From contig SUWE01000007.1 of assembly GCA_015061615.1 (NCBI GenBank), forward strand, positions 1 through 64,000: a stretch of DNA of 64,000 bases. Direction: 5' to 3'. The notes beneath the pieces are model-generated. The model worked only from the letters and a program-made list of their open reading frames with translations, was not told the DNA's origin and searched no databases. Source of the stretch: Lentisphaerota bacterium (GTDB taxonomy: Bacteria > Verrucomicrobiota > Lentisphaeria > Victivallales > Victivallaceae). Below, piece by piece: positions 17,114 through 25,273 of this stretch. Positions within the stretch are counted from its first letter, which is position 1; each line of letters opens with the position of its first letter. Position numbers and translations under genes: made by a program.

Positions 17114-17316
17114 CAACTTATGAGTGGCTCGGCTTGATCGTGGTACTTATCGGCGGCTTTTGGAAGTTGAGCAGTAAACTTACTAAAATCGAGGTCGCCT
17201 TGTCCGGCAAAGTCGGTTTTGAAGATTGTTCTGAGCGGCAGGGCAGGTGTACCTGTCACAAAAAAGTCGAAACAATGGAAAAACTGATGGAAAAACTCCA
17301 TCCGCACCAGCGGTAA
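17110..17316 (+). CDS. Small membrane protein, last gene of the tail-like cassette
   Basis: The 68 residues contain one transmembrane helix (EWLGLIVVLIGGFWKL) and then a soluble part with CSERQGRCTCHKK and a basic C-terminus. The layout matches small phage membrane proteins next to lysis genes (holin- or spanin-like), but no lysin was found. Three cysteines in the middle could form a disulfide or bind a metal. It overlaps the previous stop as ATGA and is followed eight bases later by a terminator. Confidence 0.58.
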   Translation: MTTYEWLGLIVVLIGGFWKLSSKLTKIEVALSGKVGFEDCSERQGRCTCHKKVETMEKLMEKLHPHQR

Positions 17317-17323
17317 AATGATC

Positions 17324-17367
17324 GGGGGCTGTTGCAATAAATTTATTGCGCTCAGCCCCTGTTTTTT
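17324..17367 (+). terminator. Intrinsic terminator closing the tail-like cassette
   Basis: GGGGCTG at 17325-17331 pairs with CAGCCCC at 17353-17359, and an inner GCAATAA/TTATTGC stem extends the hairpin. TGTTTTTT follows. Confidence 0.9.
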
Positions 17368-17399
17368 GCATTTGCGCCGCCATACATGGCGGAACGAGC

Positions 17400-17478
17400 G
17401 TTATGTACGGATGGGTACGGATATGAACGGATGAGTACGGAGCCGATAAACGGCAGGTATCCATACTCATCCGTATTA
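17400..17478. repeat. Dispersed TACGGATGAG repeats
   Basis: Several imperfect copies of the decamer TACGGATGAG lie at about 17403-17441 (GTACGGATGGGTACGGAT and similar). An inverted copy, ACTCATCCGTAT, lies at about 17464-17475. The same word forms a five-copy array at 33371-33420. No gene is present between 17317 and 17491. Confidence 0.75.
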
Positions 17479-17491
17479 ACGCCCTTTCTGT

Positions 17492-20400
17492 TCAGGAGAT
17501 AAGAGCAAACGAGGTATCCCACTCTTTACCGACACTCTGGAAATATTTCCATTCGGTTGTATCAGCGCCTTTGACATAAAGTACGCCGATATCGCCTTTG
17601 TCGGTGCGGATACGGAGGTCATCGATTCCGTCACCGTTGAAGTCGGCGATCTGTTCAATGGAGTTTTTGTTTTTGCATAGACCGATGAAGCTGTCAACAC
17701 GACCGTCTTCAACAAGCCAAGCTCCGACCCAGCCGTTGGATTTGTTCTGAAGGAGAACGTCATCCACGCCGTCACCGTTGAAGTCGCCTGTTCCGACAAT
17801 AGTCATATCACTTTTAAGGGTATCAAGGTTGCTCCAAGTGATTTTACCGTTTTCATCAATCATGTAAGCGCCGGTGAATCCGGCATCATGACGGACGATC
17901 ACATCGTCGCATCCATCGCCGTCAAGGTCGCCGACTGCGGCGATTTTCCACTCTTTACCCAGACCTTTGATATAGTGCCATTTGTTATCATCGCCAGTGA
18001 CATATCCGAGGTCGCCAGTTTTTGAACGGAGCAGGTAATCGGTTACACCGTCACCGTCAAAGTCACCGATACCGAGCATATTCATGTTGGATTTGAGGGT
18101 GTAAAGTTCCTTATAGCTCTTGACTTTGCCGCTATCGGTAACCCATGCCGCAATGGTGGTGCCGATCTTCATGATGATATCAGAACCATTTTCCGAAGTG
18201 CCATTGACATTACCCATTCCGACAAGTTCAACTTTGTCATTGACATTGCCGAGATTGCCCCACAAAATAACAGATTTAGTTCCCGTTGTCATCCATGCTC
18301 CGGAGTAACCCTGTTTGGTGTGAACCAGAATCGTATCAGCAAGACCGTTGCCGTCAAGGTCATTTTTGATTGTCGCTGGTGCTCCACCTGTGATGGTAAG
18401 AGTCAGATCGCCATCAACTTCATCAAGTGAATAGGTTACACCGTTGTAAATAAGGTCATCACCATTGACAGAAATTGTGCCGAATTCTATGGTGCCGTTG
18501 CCGATGGTCAGCGGGTTAGAGAATTCCCATGCTTCCTGTGCCAGTCGGTATTTGCCAGAGGATTGATTATCGTTTACAGTGATGGTGAAGTTCGCGTTGT
18601 AAACTCTTGAAACATCGTTTATAAGGTAAGAGTCAGAACTTTTTCTGTCTGTAACGGTAAAATCAATAATTCCACTGCCATAACAGTAGACATATGAATA
18701 TTCGCCAATTTCCAGCGTCCCTTTAAGGATTCCGTCTTCACAATTAATATTTCCATCGATGATACGGGCATTACTTGCAATACCGCCTGAACAGATATAC
18801 ATATATCCATCTTCAATGCAGGTATTACTTGCAATACCGCCTGAACAGATATACATATCTCCATCTTCAATGATGGTGTTCCTCATTACACCGCCAGAAA
18901 CCTTTACAGAAGCATCATATGCCAATGTCAAGTTGTCAGCGGTTCCACCTGAATAGATTACTGCCGATATTCCAGATATAACCGTATCGGAAAGTGCTGT
19001 GTACTTGGAAATGAATCCTGCATTTTCACCGCCGCAGTAGATATTTGCATCCCGTTCCAGAAAGGTGACATTTGCGCCGCTGTTCCCCCACACTGTTCCC
19101 TGCCACGGATTGAATGCGATTGTCGCTGTACCGCCAGAATAGACATACATACTGCCGTATACAATTGCATTGTCTACTGAACCTCCAGAAGAAACCCACG
19201 CACTGCCGTAATTTTTTACTGTTACATTGCTTACTGTACCGCTTTCGATATACATCTGCCCAAATGAATTTACAACCGTATTGCTCGCAGTTCCGCCTTC
19301 GATGTATACCATGCCGTAGTTTGTAATGTCTATATCTGTTGCAGTTGTGTTTTTGTGGACGGTCATCGGGGCGCTTACCGTTATACCGCTGATGGTGTTG
19401 GAAAGAAAAGCGATGTCATCGGCACAATAGACATAACCGCCATTTTCCTTTATCGCCGTTGCTGAACCATTATCCAGAATATACAGCTTGGCACCAGTAT
19501 TGACAATAGTGCTGTTGGCATTTGCTCCTGAAGAAACATACATTATTCCGCCTGATTCCAGAAGCGTATCTTTGGCTGTGCCGCCAGAAGATACATGAAT
19601 AATGCCAGCATTGACAGTAGCACTGCTTAATGTTCCGCCAGTGTAAATATAAGCTGTGGCTCCTTCGTTTACTGTTGTTCGGTTAGCTGTACAACCTGAA
19701 GATACAAGCATATACGCCCGACTGTAAAGCGACATATCAGAGATTGTGCCGTTTTGTGCGTTAAAGGATGAGCCGCAGTAAGTACCCTGAATGACCGTGT
19801 TTTGGGCAAGATTGATTCCCAGTGCTACTCCTGAAGCGGCATTGACTGCAGTCGCTGTACCGCCTGAACGGACATTGATTGATCCGTTTGAGTTGACGGT
19901 TATGTCGTTGGCAATGCCGCCATTGAATACCTCAATATAGCCGCTAGTAAGGGTTGAACGGTCTATCCTTCCGCCAGAATAGACATTTATATGTGCGGAG
20001 ACCCCCGATACAACATTATCGAACGCTTTACCGCCAGAGTAGACATGAAGCTCACTTTTTGAACAGATACGGGTGCTGTTAGCAGTTCCGCCTGAATAAA
20101 TGAGCATTGATCCCATTGAGTTCAGAACAGTATTGTTTGCAATACCGCCGCGGCTTACATAAAGTCTGCCGCCTGACAGATAAATACCGCCGCCGACAGT
20201 TGTATTATTGACAACTCCGCTGTCCATGACATACATGACATTGTTGTAACCGATGTTTTTATTTTCCATTGTAATCGTATTGGAAACGAGCTTACCCTTA
20301 CTGCCATAGTAAACCCCGAGATATTTGCTGGTGAAAGTGACCGTTGCCCCGTCTTGTATTGTAACTACACCTTCGCAGGGAGTCCAGGTTATCGCGGTTG

Positions 20401-20713
20401 CTGTTCCCCCTGAAAAAACTTGCAGCAATCCCCCTCTTATGGTGATAGAACTGGCTACGCCTGTGGAATGAATATAAAATGAGCCGCCTCCTGAAATAAA
20501 TGAAGAAACAGCCACCGCTCCACTGTAAATATCAACTGTGCCACCTGTTATGTTTGTGTAATTGGCAATGCCGCCAGAGGAAACACGTAATGTCCCTCCA
20601 GTTACACATATATTACTGGTGATGCCGCCATTCAGGACATCCATGTAATCATTATAATCCCAAAGATCGGTATCCCGTTCGATTTTACCAGAACTGACAA
20701 CAATATGAGCCAT
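17492..20713 (-). CDS. Giant repeat protein: AIDA-like strand-loop-strand repeats plus FG-GAP-like repeats
   Basis: Of 1073 residues, about 1-700 consist of some 35 short repeats of the type VSSGGTAxxTxVxxGGxxxVYSGG, the strand-loop-strand pattern of autotransporter passenger domains such as AIDA-I. After a linker (about 700-790) come five FG-GAP/VCBS-like repeats with calcium-type loops DFDGDGVTD, DLDGDGCDD, DFNGDGVDD, DFNGDGIDD and DLDGNGLAD. No autotransporter barrel and no signal peptide are visible; the start MAHIVVSSGK goes straight into the repeat. The ATG is supported by TGAGGT and by a promoter 40 bases upstream. It is likely a long beta-solenoid surface or tail-displayed adhesin, but how it leaves the cell is unclear. 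Confidence 0.75.
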   Translation of the reverse strand: MAHIVVSSGKIERDTDLWDYNDYMDVLNGGITSNICVTGGTLRVSSGGIANYTNITGGTVDIYSGAVAVSSFISGGGSFYIHSTGVASSITIRGGLLQVFSGGTATAITWTPCEGVVTIQDGATVTFTSKYLGVYYGSKGKLVSNTITMENKNIGYNNVMYVMDSGVVNNTTVGGGIYLSGGRLYVSRGGIANNTVLNSMGSMLIYSGGTANSTRICSKSELHVYSGGKAFDNVVSGVSAHINVYSGGRIDRSTLTSGYIEVFNGGIANDITVNSNGSINVRSGGTATAVNAASGVALGINLAQNTVIQGTYCGSSFNAQNGTISDMSLYSRAYMLVSSGCTANRTTVNEGATAYIYTGGTLSSATVNAGIIHVSSGGTAKDTLLESGGIMYVSSGANANSTIVNTGAKLYILDNGSATAIKENGGYVYCADDIAFLSNTISGITVSAPMTVHKNTTATDIDITNYGMVYIEGGTASNTVVNSFGQMYIESGTVSNVTVKNYGSAWVSSGGSVDNAIVYGSMYVYSGGTATIAFNPWQGTVWGNSGANVTFLERDANIYCGGENAGFISKYTALSDTVISGISAVIYSGGTADNLTLAYDASVKVSGGVMRNTIIEDGDMYICSGGIASNTCIEDGYMYICSGGIASNARIIDGNINCEDGILKGTLEIGEYSYVYCYGSGIIDFTVTDRKSSDSYLINDVSRVYNANFTITVNDNQSSGKYRLAQEAWEFSNPLTIGNGTIEFGTISVNGDDLIYNGVTYSLDEVDGDLTLTITGGAPATIKNDLDGNGLADTILVHTKQGYSGAWMTTGTKSVILWGNLGNVNDKVELVGMGNVNGTSENGSDIIMKIGTTIAAWVTDSGKVKSYKELYTLKSNMNMLGIGDFDGDGVTDYLLRSKTGDLGYVTGDDNKWHYIKGLGKEWKIAAVGDLDGDGCDDVIVRHDAGFTGAYMIDENGKITWSNLDTLKSDMTIVGTGDFNGDGVDDVLLQNKSNGWVGAWLVEDGRVDSFIGLCKNKNSIEQIADFNGDGIDDLRIRTDKGDIGVLYVKGADTTEWKYFQSVGKEWDTSFALIS
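18770..18872. repeat. Two 49-base near-identical repeats in the giant repeat gene
   Basis: Copies at 18770-18818 and 18824-18872 differ at one base and have a 54-base period, equal to 18 codons. They encode two successive YICSGGIASN modules. This is a recent in-frame duplication. Confidence 0.85.
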
Positions 20714-20753
20714 TATTTTACCTCAATGATTTGTTTTTTTGTAATATCTGATT

Positions 20754-20781
20754 AATATAACATCAAATAAAAATTTGTCAA
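20754..20781 (-). promoter_or_regulatory. Promoter of the giant repeat protein gene
   Basis: On the minus strand TTGACA is followed after 16 bases by TATATT, about 40 bases before the ATG at 20713. The gene thus appears to be transcribed alone. Confidence 0.65.
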
Positions 20782-20808
20782 ATCAATGAGTTGCGAAAAA
20801 GTTAAATA

Positions 20809-22053
20809 TTATTGCAACAGTTCCATTGCCTCTTTGTCGCCTTTGGCGGCGGCTTGGCGCAAATACTCCATTGCCCGCTTGTAATCAGGGTCTATGCCTG
20901 AATTGCCCAGCAGTGCTTTGCCCGCTTCGCGCATCGCTCCTGCGTGTCCGGCTTTGGCGGCGGTGGAAAAATAGTGGAAGGCGGCGGCGGGATTCTTCGG
21001 CAGATGCACTCCGTCCCGGTAAAATTCACCCATCCTGAATGCCGCCAGACGGTTGCCCCGTTCCGCCGCATTCATGTAGTAAAATACCGCTTTTGCCATA
21101 TTCTGTTCTGTTCCGATGCCGAAGGCGTAACAATCACCCAGTTTGCATAGGGCAGGGGGATATTTTTTTTCTGCCGCTTCAGTGAGCAGTTTGAATGCTC
21201 CTGCCGGGTCGTGCTTCAGGTACACTCCGGCAAGTTTCATTTGTGCCACATCGGTCTTTGCCCGCGGAGATCCCAGTTTGACCGCCAGCATGTATAATTG
21301 CAATGCTTTGTTTTTGTTTGCAGGCATTCCCCAGCCCATAAGCGTCATTTCTGCAAGCTGTGCGATCGCCTCAGGATGATTTTTTGCCGCGGCTTTTTCC
21401 AGAACTTTTGCTCCGGCGGCGGCATCGGGCATTACTCCTCCCAGTCCGGAACGCAGACATGCGGAATAGACCAGCAGAAGTTCCGGGTCAGGATCCGGGG
21501 ATTTTTCCGTGTACCGTTTCAATACTCCGCGCAGTTCAACGCCGTTTTTTTCTGCATCCATATAGAGGAATTTGGCAAGTATTTCCATTGCCTCAGTGTC
21601 ATTCTGCGCCGTATGCCGGAGGATTTCGAGCGCTTTTTTCTGATCTGCCTTTACTGCCGGAATTTTTTCATCTTCAAAACTTTCCGCATCGACTCCCCGG
21701 TACAGCATTTCCGCGTAACGTATTGCGGCTTTCTCAATGCCCTGTTTCATTGCAAGCTCAAAATTTCTGAATGCTCCGGCGCTGTTCTTTTTGCATCCCC
21801 ATCCCTTCTGAAGACACACTGCCATGTTGTATCTTGCATGTGCCGAACCGTTTGCTGCGGCTTTGCGGAACCAGTAATACGCTAATGGCAGATTGACTTT
21901 ACGGTTTTTGCCGAAGAAAAATTCATTGGCAACTTTTACCTGACTTTCCGTGTCGCCTTTGCGGGCATTTTCAAGCAGGATATCGGCTCCGGAGAGTAAA
22001 AAGGCGGCAAAAACTGCCGCCGTTGTCAAAATTGTTTTTCTGTTGGCTGTCAC
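20809..22053 (-). CDS. Exported Sel1-repeat protein
   Basis: A signal peptide (KTILTTAAVFAAFLLSGA) is followed by about ten Sel1-like repeats (about 35-414), each with the A-x-x-G-x-x-x-A spacing, for example YYWFRKAAANGSAHARYNMA and LLTEAAEKKYPPALCKLG shown as pattern. Such repeats form alpha-solenoids that bind protein partners, probably in the periplasm. The start is a GTG at 22053 that overlaps the lpxD stop (GTGA), so it is coupled to lpxD. The repeat count is approximate, and the partner is unknown. Confidence 0.85.
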   Translation of the reverse strand: MTANRKTILTTAAVFAAFLLSGADILLENARKGDTESQVKVANEFFFGKNRKVNLPLAYYWFRKAAANGSAHARYNMAVCLQKGWGCKKNSAGAFRNFELAMKQGIEKAAIRYAEMLYRGVDAESFEDEKIPAVKADQKKALEILRHTAQNDTEAMEILAKFLYMDAEKNGVELRGVLKRYTEKSPDPDPELLLVYSACLRSGLGGVMPDAAAGAKVLEKAAAKNHPEAIAQLAEMTLMGWGMPANKNKALQLYMLAVKLGSPRAKTDVAQMKLAGVYLKHDPAGAFKLLTEAAEKKYPPALCKLGDCYAFGIGTEQNMAKAVFYYMNAAERGNRLAAFRMGEFYRDGVHLPKNPAAAFHYFSTAAKAGHAGAMREAGKALLGNSGIDPDYKRAMEYLRQAAAKGDKEAMELLQ

Positions 22054-23090
22054 TTGGACAACTCCTTGAGTTTCGCCTCAAGCTCCTTGAGTTTCGCCTC
22101 AAGTTTCTGCACTTTTTTGGGCATCGCAACGCGGGCGATGAATTCTCTCTGCGACTCCGCAGGGGTTCCGACCACGATCGAACCCGGCGGCAGTGTTTTC
22201 ACCACGGAACTTGTTCCGGCGACCTGTGAGCCGTCACCGATGTAAATATGTCCGTTGATTCCCGCCTGACCGGCGATGATGACACCTCTGCCGAGTTCGG
22301 CACTGCCGGCGATTCCGCACTGGGCTACCAGAATCGAGCTTTCGCCGACGACCACGTTGTGTGCGACCATGACCTGATCGTCGATCTTGACATTGTCTTT
22401 GATGACTGTTTTGCCGAAACGTGCGCGGTCAATGGTGGTGTTTGCACCGATTTCCACATCATTGCCGATGGTGACGATACCGGTCTGGGGAACCTTGACC
22501 AGTCCGTTGGGACCGGGGACGAAGCCGAAACCGTCGCCGCCGATGACAACTCCCGGGTGGATGATACATTTTGCGCCGACCGTACAGCGGTACATGACCG
22601 TTACACCGGGATAAAGAACCGTTCCTGCTCCGACAGCGGCATCGTGACCGATATAGCAGAGCGCACCTATAACGGCATTGTCACCGATTTTTGCACCCGC
22701 TTCGATAACCGCATTGGCGCCGATGGAAACGTTTTCACCTATCTCCGCAGTCGGATCGACCGCCGCTGTCGGGTGGATACCCGGTACCGGTGCCGGAGGC
22801 TCTTCCGCAAAAAGCGCAGTAACTTTGGCAAACGCATAATCGACATTATCGCAGACGATGATGGTGCGGTTTTCTGTGGAAACATTTGCCAGATCTTTAT
22901 TTACCAGAACGATTCCGGCTGCGGAGCTGTTGAGCAGCTCCTCATATTTCTTATTTCCGGCAAAGCTCAGGTGATTGGCGGCGGCATCTTTGATACCGGA
23001 TACTTCATTGATTTCGCGTTTCGGGTCACCGTAGAGAGTTCCTCCGGTGATCTCAGCGATTTTTTCAGCGGTCATTACGATCTGTTTCAT
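22050..23090 (-). CDS. lpxD: UDP-3-O-acylglucosamine N-acyltransferase
   Basis: LpxD adds the second acyl chain in lipid A synthesis, which implies an outer membrane with lipopolysaccharide. The N-terminal uridine-binding domain (about 1-100) is followed by a left-handed beta-helix of hexapeptide repeats (about 105-320). VMVAHNVVVG contains the catalytic His, and GGDGFGFVPG is the conserved loop. The C-terminal helix ends in two perfect LEAKLKE heptads. The ATG at 23090 is preferred over a TTG six bases earlier. It follows skp directly; guaB-skp-lpxD-Sel1 form one operon. Confidence 0.96.
   Translation of the reverse strand: MKQIVMTAEKIAEITGGTLYGDPKREINEVSGIKDAAANHLSFAGNKKYEELLNSSAAGIVLVNKDLANVSTENRTIIVCDNVDYAFAKVTALFAEEPPAPVPGIHPTAAVDPTAEIGENVSIGANAVIEAGAKIGDNAVIGALCYIGHDAAVGAGTVLYPGVTVMYRCTVGAKCIIHPGVVIGGDGFGFVPGPNGLVKVPQTGIVTIGNDVEIGANTTIDRARFGKTVIKDNVKIDDQVMVAHNVVVGESSILVAQCGIAGSAELGRGVIIAGQAGINGHIYIGDGSQVAGTSSVVKTLPPGSIVVGTPAESQREFIARVAMPKKVQKLEAKLKELEAKLKELSK
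22062..22103. repeat. Perfect 21-base tandem duplication in lpxD
   Basis: CTCCTTGAGTTTCGCCTCAAG occurs twice in a row (22062-22082 and 22083-22103) and encodes the repeated heptad LEAKLKE at the LpxD C-terminus. Confidence 0.9.
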
Positions 23091-23092
23091 AA

Positions 23093-23671
23093 TCAATTTC
23101 CCCCGTTGGGTTTGGATGCAGTACGGTTCAGTTCCCGGATAACTTCGTCGGATATATCATGCTTCGCCGGAAAAACAACAACAGCTGGCAGTCCGGAAGT
23201 CGTTTTGCCCGAAGAATCAAGCACAAATGCATAATTTCCGGCGGCGGCGCGCCGTTTGATCTCCTGCCGGATATCCTTGACTATCGCGTCGCGTTTTTCC
23301 TGTTGGAGCCGCATAAATTCACGGCGGCGCTCGTTGGCATAAAGAGAAATTTCCGTCTCTTTGGATTTGACCTTTGCCAGTGCGGCATCGGCATCATCAG
23401 CGGCTTTTTTCCGCGCCTGATCGTTCAATGCCGGATTGAGAGCGTTTGTTCCCAGTCTGCGCGCTTCGGCACGCAGGGATTCAAGCTGGCTGTTCAGCTG
23501 GCTCATATAGGTGCGGGCGGCTTCCGCCTGCTGATTGAGAAAATCTTCGGCAATGCGGCTTTTGTAGTATGACTTGAAAACCCGGTCAAGATCGACCACT
23601 GCAATACGCAGTTCAGCGGCGGAAAGCACCGCTGAAACGCCTATAAGCAGAGCAAGCAGGATTTTTTTCAT
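23093..23671 (-). CDS. skp: Periplasmic chaperone Skp/OmpH family
   Basis: Skp family proteins hold outer-membrane proteins unfolded in the periplasm. The 192 residues have a signal peptide (LLALLIGVSAVLSAA), the RIAVVDLDRVFKSYYKS start of the mature protein (equivalent to the IAVVDxxxVF family motif), a long Ala/Arg/Glu-rich helix (about 45-145) for the coiled tentacles, and a C-terminal strand FVLDSSGKT. It lies between guaB and lpxD. In many bacteria skp sits beside bamA and lpxD; bamA is not in this window. Confidence 0.92.
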   Translation of the reverse strand: MKKILLALLIGVSAVLSAAELRIAVVDLDRVFKSYYKSRIAEDFLNQQAEAARTYMSQLNSQLESLRAEARRLGTNALNPALNDQARKKAADDADAALAKVKSKETEISLYANERRREFMRLQQEKRDAIVKDIRQEIKRRAAAGNYAFVLDSSGKTTSGLPAVVVFPAKHDISDEVIRELNRTASKPNGGN

Positions 23672-23683
23672 TTTCTGTTACTC

Positions 23684-25183
23684 TCAGATGGAGTTGGATG
23701 AGTAGTTGGGAGCATCTTTGGTGATGACCACGTCGTGCGGATGCGCTTCACGCAGACCTGCGGCACTGACGCGCACCACTTTGGCTCTTTCCTGCAATTC
23801 CGGAATGGTACGGGTTCCGCAGTAGCCCAGACTGTAACGCAGACCGCCGACAAACTGGTGGATAACGTTGCGGACGGCCCCGCGGAAGGGAACCATCGCT
23901 TCGATACCCTGAGGCACGAGTTCTGCATCATCTTCCACATCATCCTGACCGTAGCGTTCACGGCTGCCTTTGTTGCACTTCATCGCCTCAAGAGAACCCA
24001 TGCCGCGGTAGGTGACGTAGCTTCTGCCCTGATGAAGGATCACTTCGCCGTTGCATTCGCTGGTACCGGCAAGCGCGGAACCCATCATAACGCTTGAAGC
24101 ACCGACCGCGATCGCTTTGGCAACGTCGCCGGTCTGTTTGATTCCGCCGTCGGCAATGACCGGAATATCGGCGGGGATCGCTTTGCGCACAGCGTAAACT
24201 GCGGAAACCTGCGGCACACCGACACCTGCGACCACGCGGGTGGAGCAGATGGAACCGGGACCGATACCGACTTTGATACCGTCGGCTCCGGCATCGGCAA
24301 GAGCTTTGGCGCCTTCGCCGGTGGCGACGTTTCCGGCGACGATATCGACTTTGCTGCCGTAACGGTTTTTGAAGAGAGAGACAGTTTCGATAACGCCTTT
24401 GGAGTCACCGTGAGCGGTGTCGATGACCAGCGCATCGACTCCGGCATTGACCAGAGCTTCGGCGCGTGCTTCGTCGTAGGGGCTGATCGCGGCGGCAACG
24501 CGCAGCTGGTGACGGCTGTCGCGGTTGTAAGCCGGTTCATCGCCGGCGATAAGAGTGCGGACATCGAGGAAACTGAAAAGTCCGGTGAGTTTGCCGTCTT
24601 TATCGACCATCGGCAGTTTGCCGACTTTATTTTTCAGCATGATCTGATAGGCATCGGCGATCGCGGTATCGTTTGCGGTTGAAATCGGGTTATGAGTCAT
24701 CACTTCGCTGATTTTGATATTGTAATCGGTCAGGAATTTGATATCCTTGCTGGTGATGATGCCGACGAGTTTGCCGGAGTTGTCAACGATGGGGAAGCCG
24801 GAAAAGGAGTATTTTTTGCGTTTCTTTTCCGCGAGCATTTCCGCAACGGTCTGTTCCGGACGGAAGACGATCGGGGTGCGGATGACACCGTTGAGGTAAA
24901 GTTTTACCTTGCGAACCTCCTCCGCCTGTCTTTCCGGAGTGAGGTTTTTGTGGATGACGCCGATACCGCCGAGGCGTGCCATGGCGATAGCCATTTCGCT
25001 TTCAGTGACCGTATCCATCGCGGCACTGATAAAGGGGATATTGAGTTTGATATTGCGGGAGAAGTAACTGCTGACATCGGTATCATGGGGCAGGAAATCT
25101 GAATACTGAGTGACGAGTGAAATATCGTCGAAAGTCAACCCCTCAAAGGGGAACGCCGCCATAAACTGATCAATGTACCGCAT
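23684..25183 (-). CDS. guaB: Inosine-5'-monophosphate dehydrogenase
   Basis: IMPDH oxidises IMP to XMP with NAD, the committed step of GMP synthesis. The barrel carries the start LTFDDISLV, the AMDTVTE loop, and [18 protein letters not shown] with the catalytic Cys. [10 protein letters not shown] and ERYGQ follow further on. Two CBS domains are inserted at about 100-215 ([26 protein letters not shown]). The 499 residues are normal. CTAAGGAG precedes the ATG. It leads the guaB-skp-lpxD-Sel1 operon. Confidence 0.97.
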   Translation of the reverse strand: MRYIDQFMAAFPFEGLTFDDISLVTQYSDFLPHDTDVSSYFSRNIKLNIPFISAAMDTVTESEMAIAMARLGGIGVIHKNLTPERQAEEVRKVKLYLNGVIRTPIVFRPEQTVAEMLAEKKRKKYSFSGFPIVDNSGKLVGIITSKDIKFLTDYNIKISEVMTHNPISTANDTAIADAYQIMLKNKVGKLPMVDKDGKLTGLFSFLDVRTLIAGDEPAYNRDSRHQLRVAAAISPYDEARAEALVNAGVDALVIDTAHGDSKGVIETVSLFKNRYGSKVDIVAGNVATGEGAKALADAGADGIKVGIGPGSICSTRVVAGVGVPQVSAVYAVRKAIPADIPVIADGGIKQTGDVAKAIAVGASSVMMGSALAGTSECNGEVILHQGRSYVTYRGMGSLEAMKCNKGSRERYGQDDVEDDAELVPQGIEAMVPFRGAVRNVIHQFVGGLRYSLGYCGTRTIPELQERAKVVRVSAAGLREAHPHDVVITKDAPNYSSNSI

Positions 25184-25229
25184 AATCTTTTTTCTCCTTA
25201 GGATTTAGTATATACTCTACCGTTTGCTT

Positions 25230-25258
25230 AATATACACCGTCAATTCAAGTTTTTCAA
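25230..25258 (-). promoter_or_regulatory. Promoter of the guaB operon
   Basis: On the minus strand TTGAAA, 17 bases and TATATT lie about 45 bases before the guaB ATG. Confidence 0.65.
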
Positions 25259-25273
25259 GCAGAAAAAACGCTC

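Noticed and set aside
17400-17478. CRISPR-like array from the repeated TACGGATGAG words
   Set aside because: The units are ten bases, nearly contiguous and without unique spacers, so this is a short tandem repeat.
22248-23234. 328-residue plus-strand open frame opposite lpxD
   Set aside because: It is the antisense shadow of the hexapeptide-repeat coding region; its Asp-rich composition is the complement of the Val/Ile/Gly repeats.
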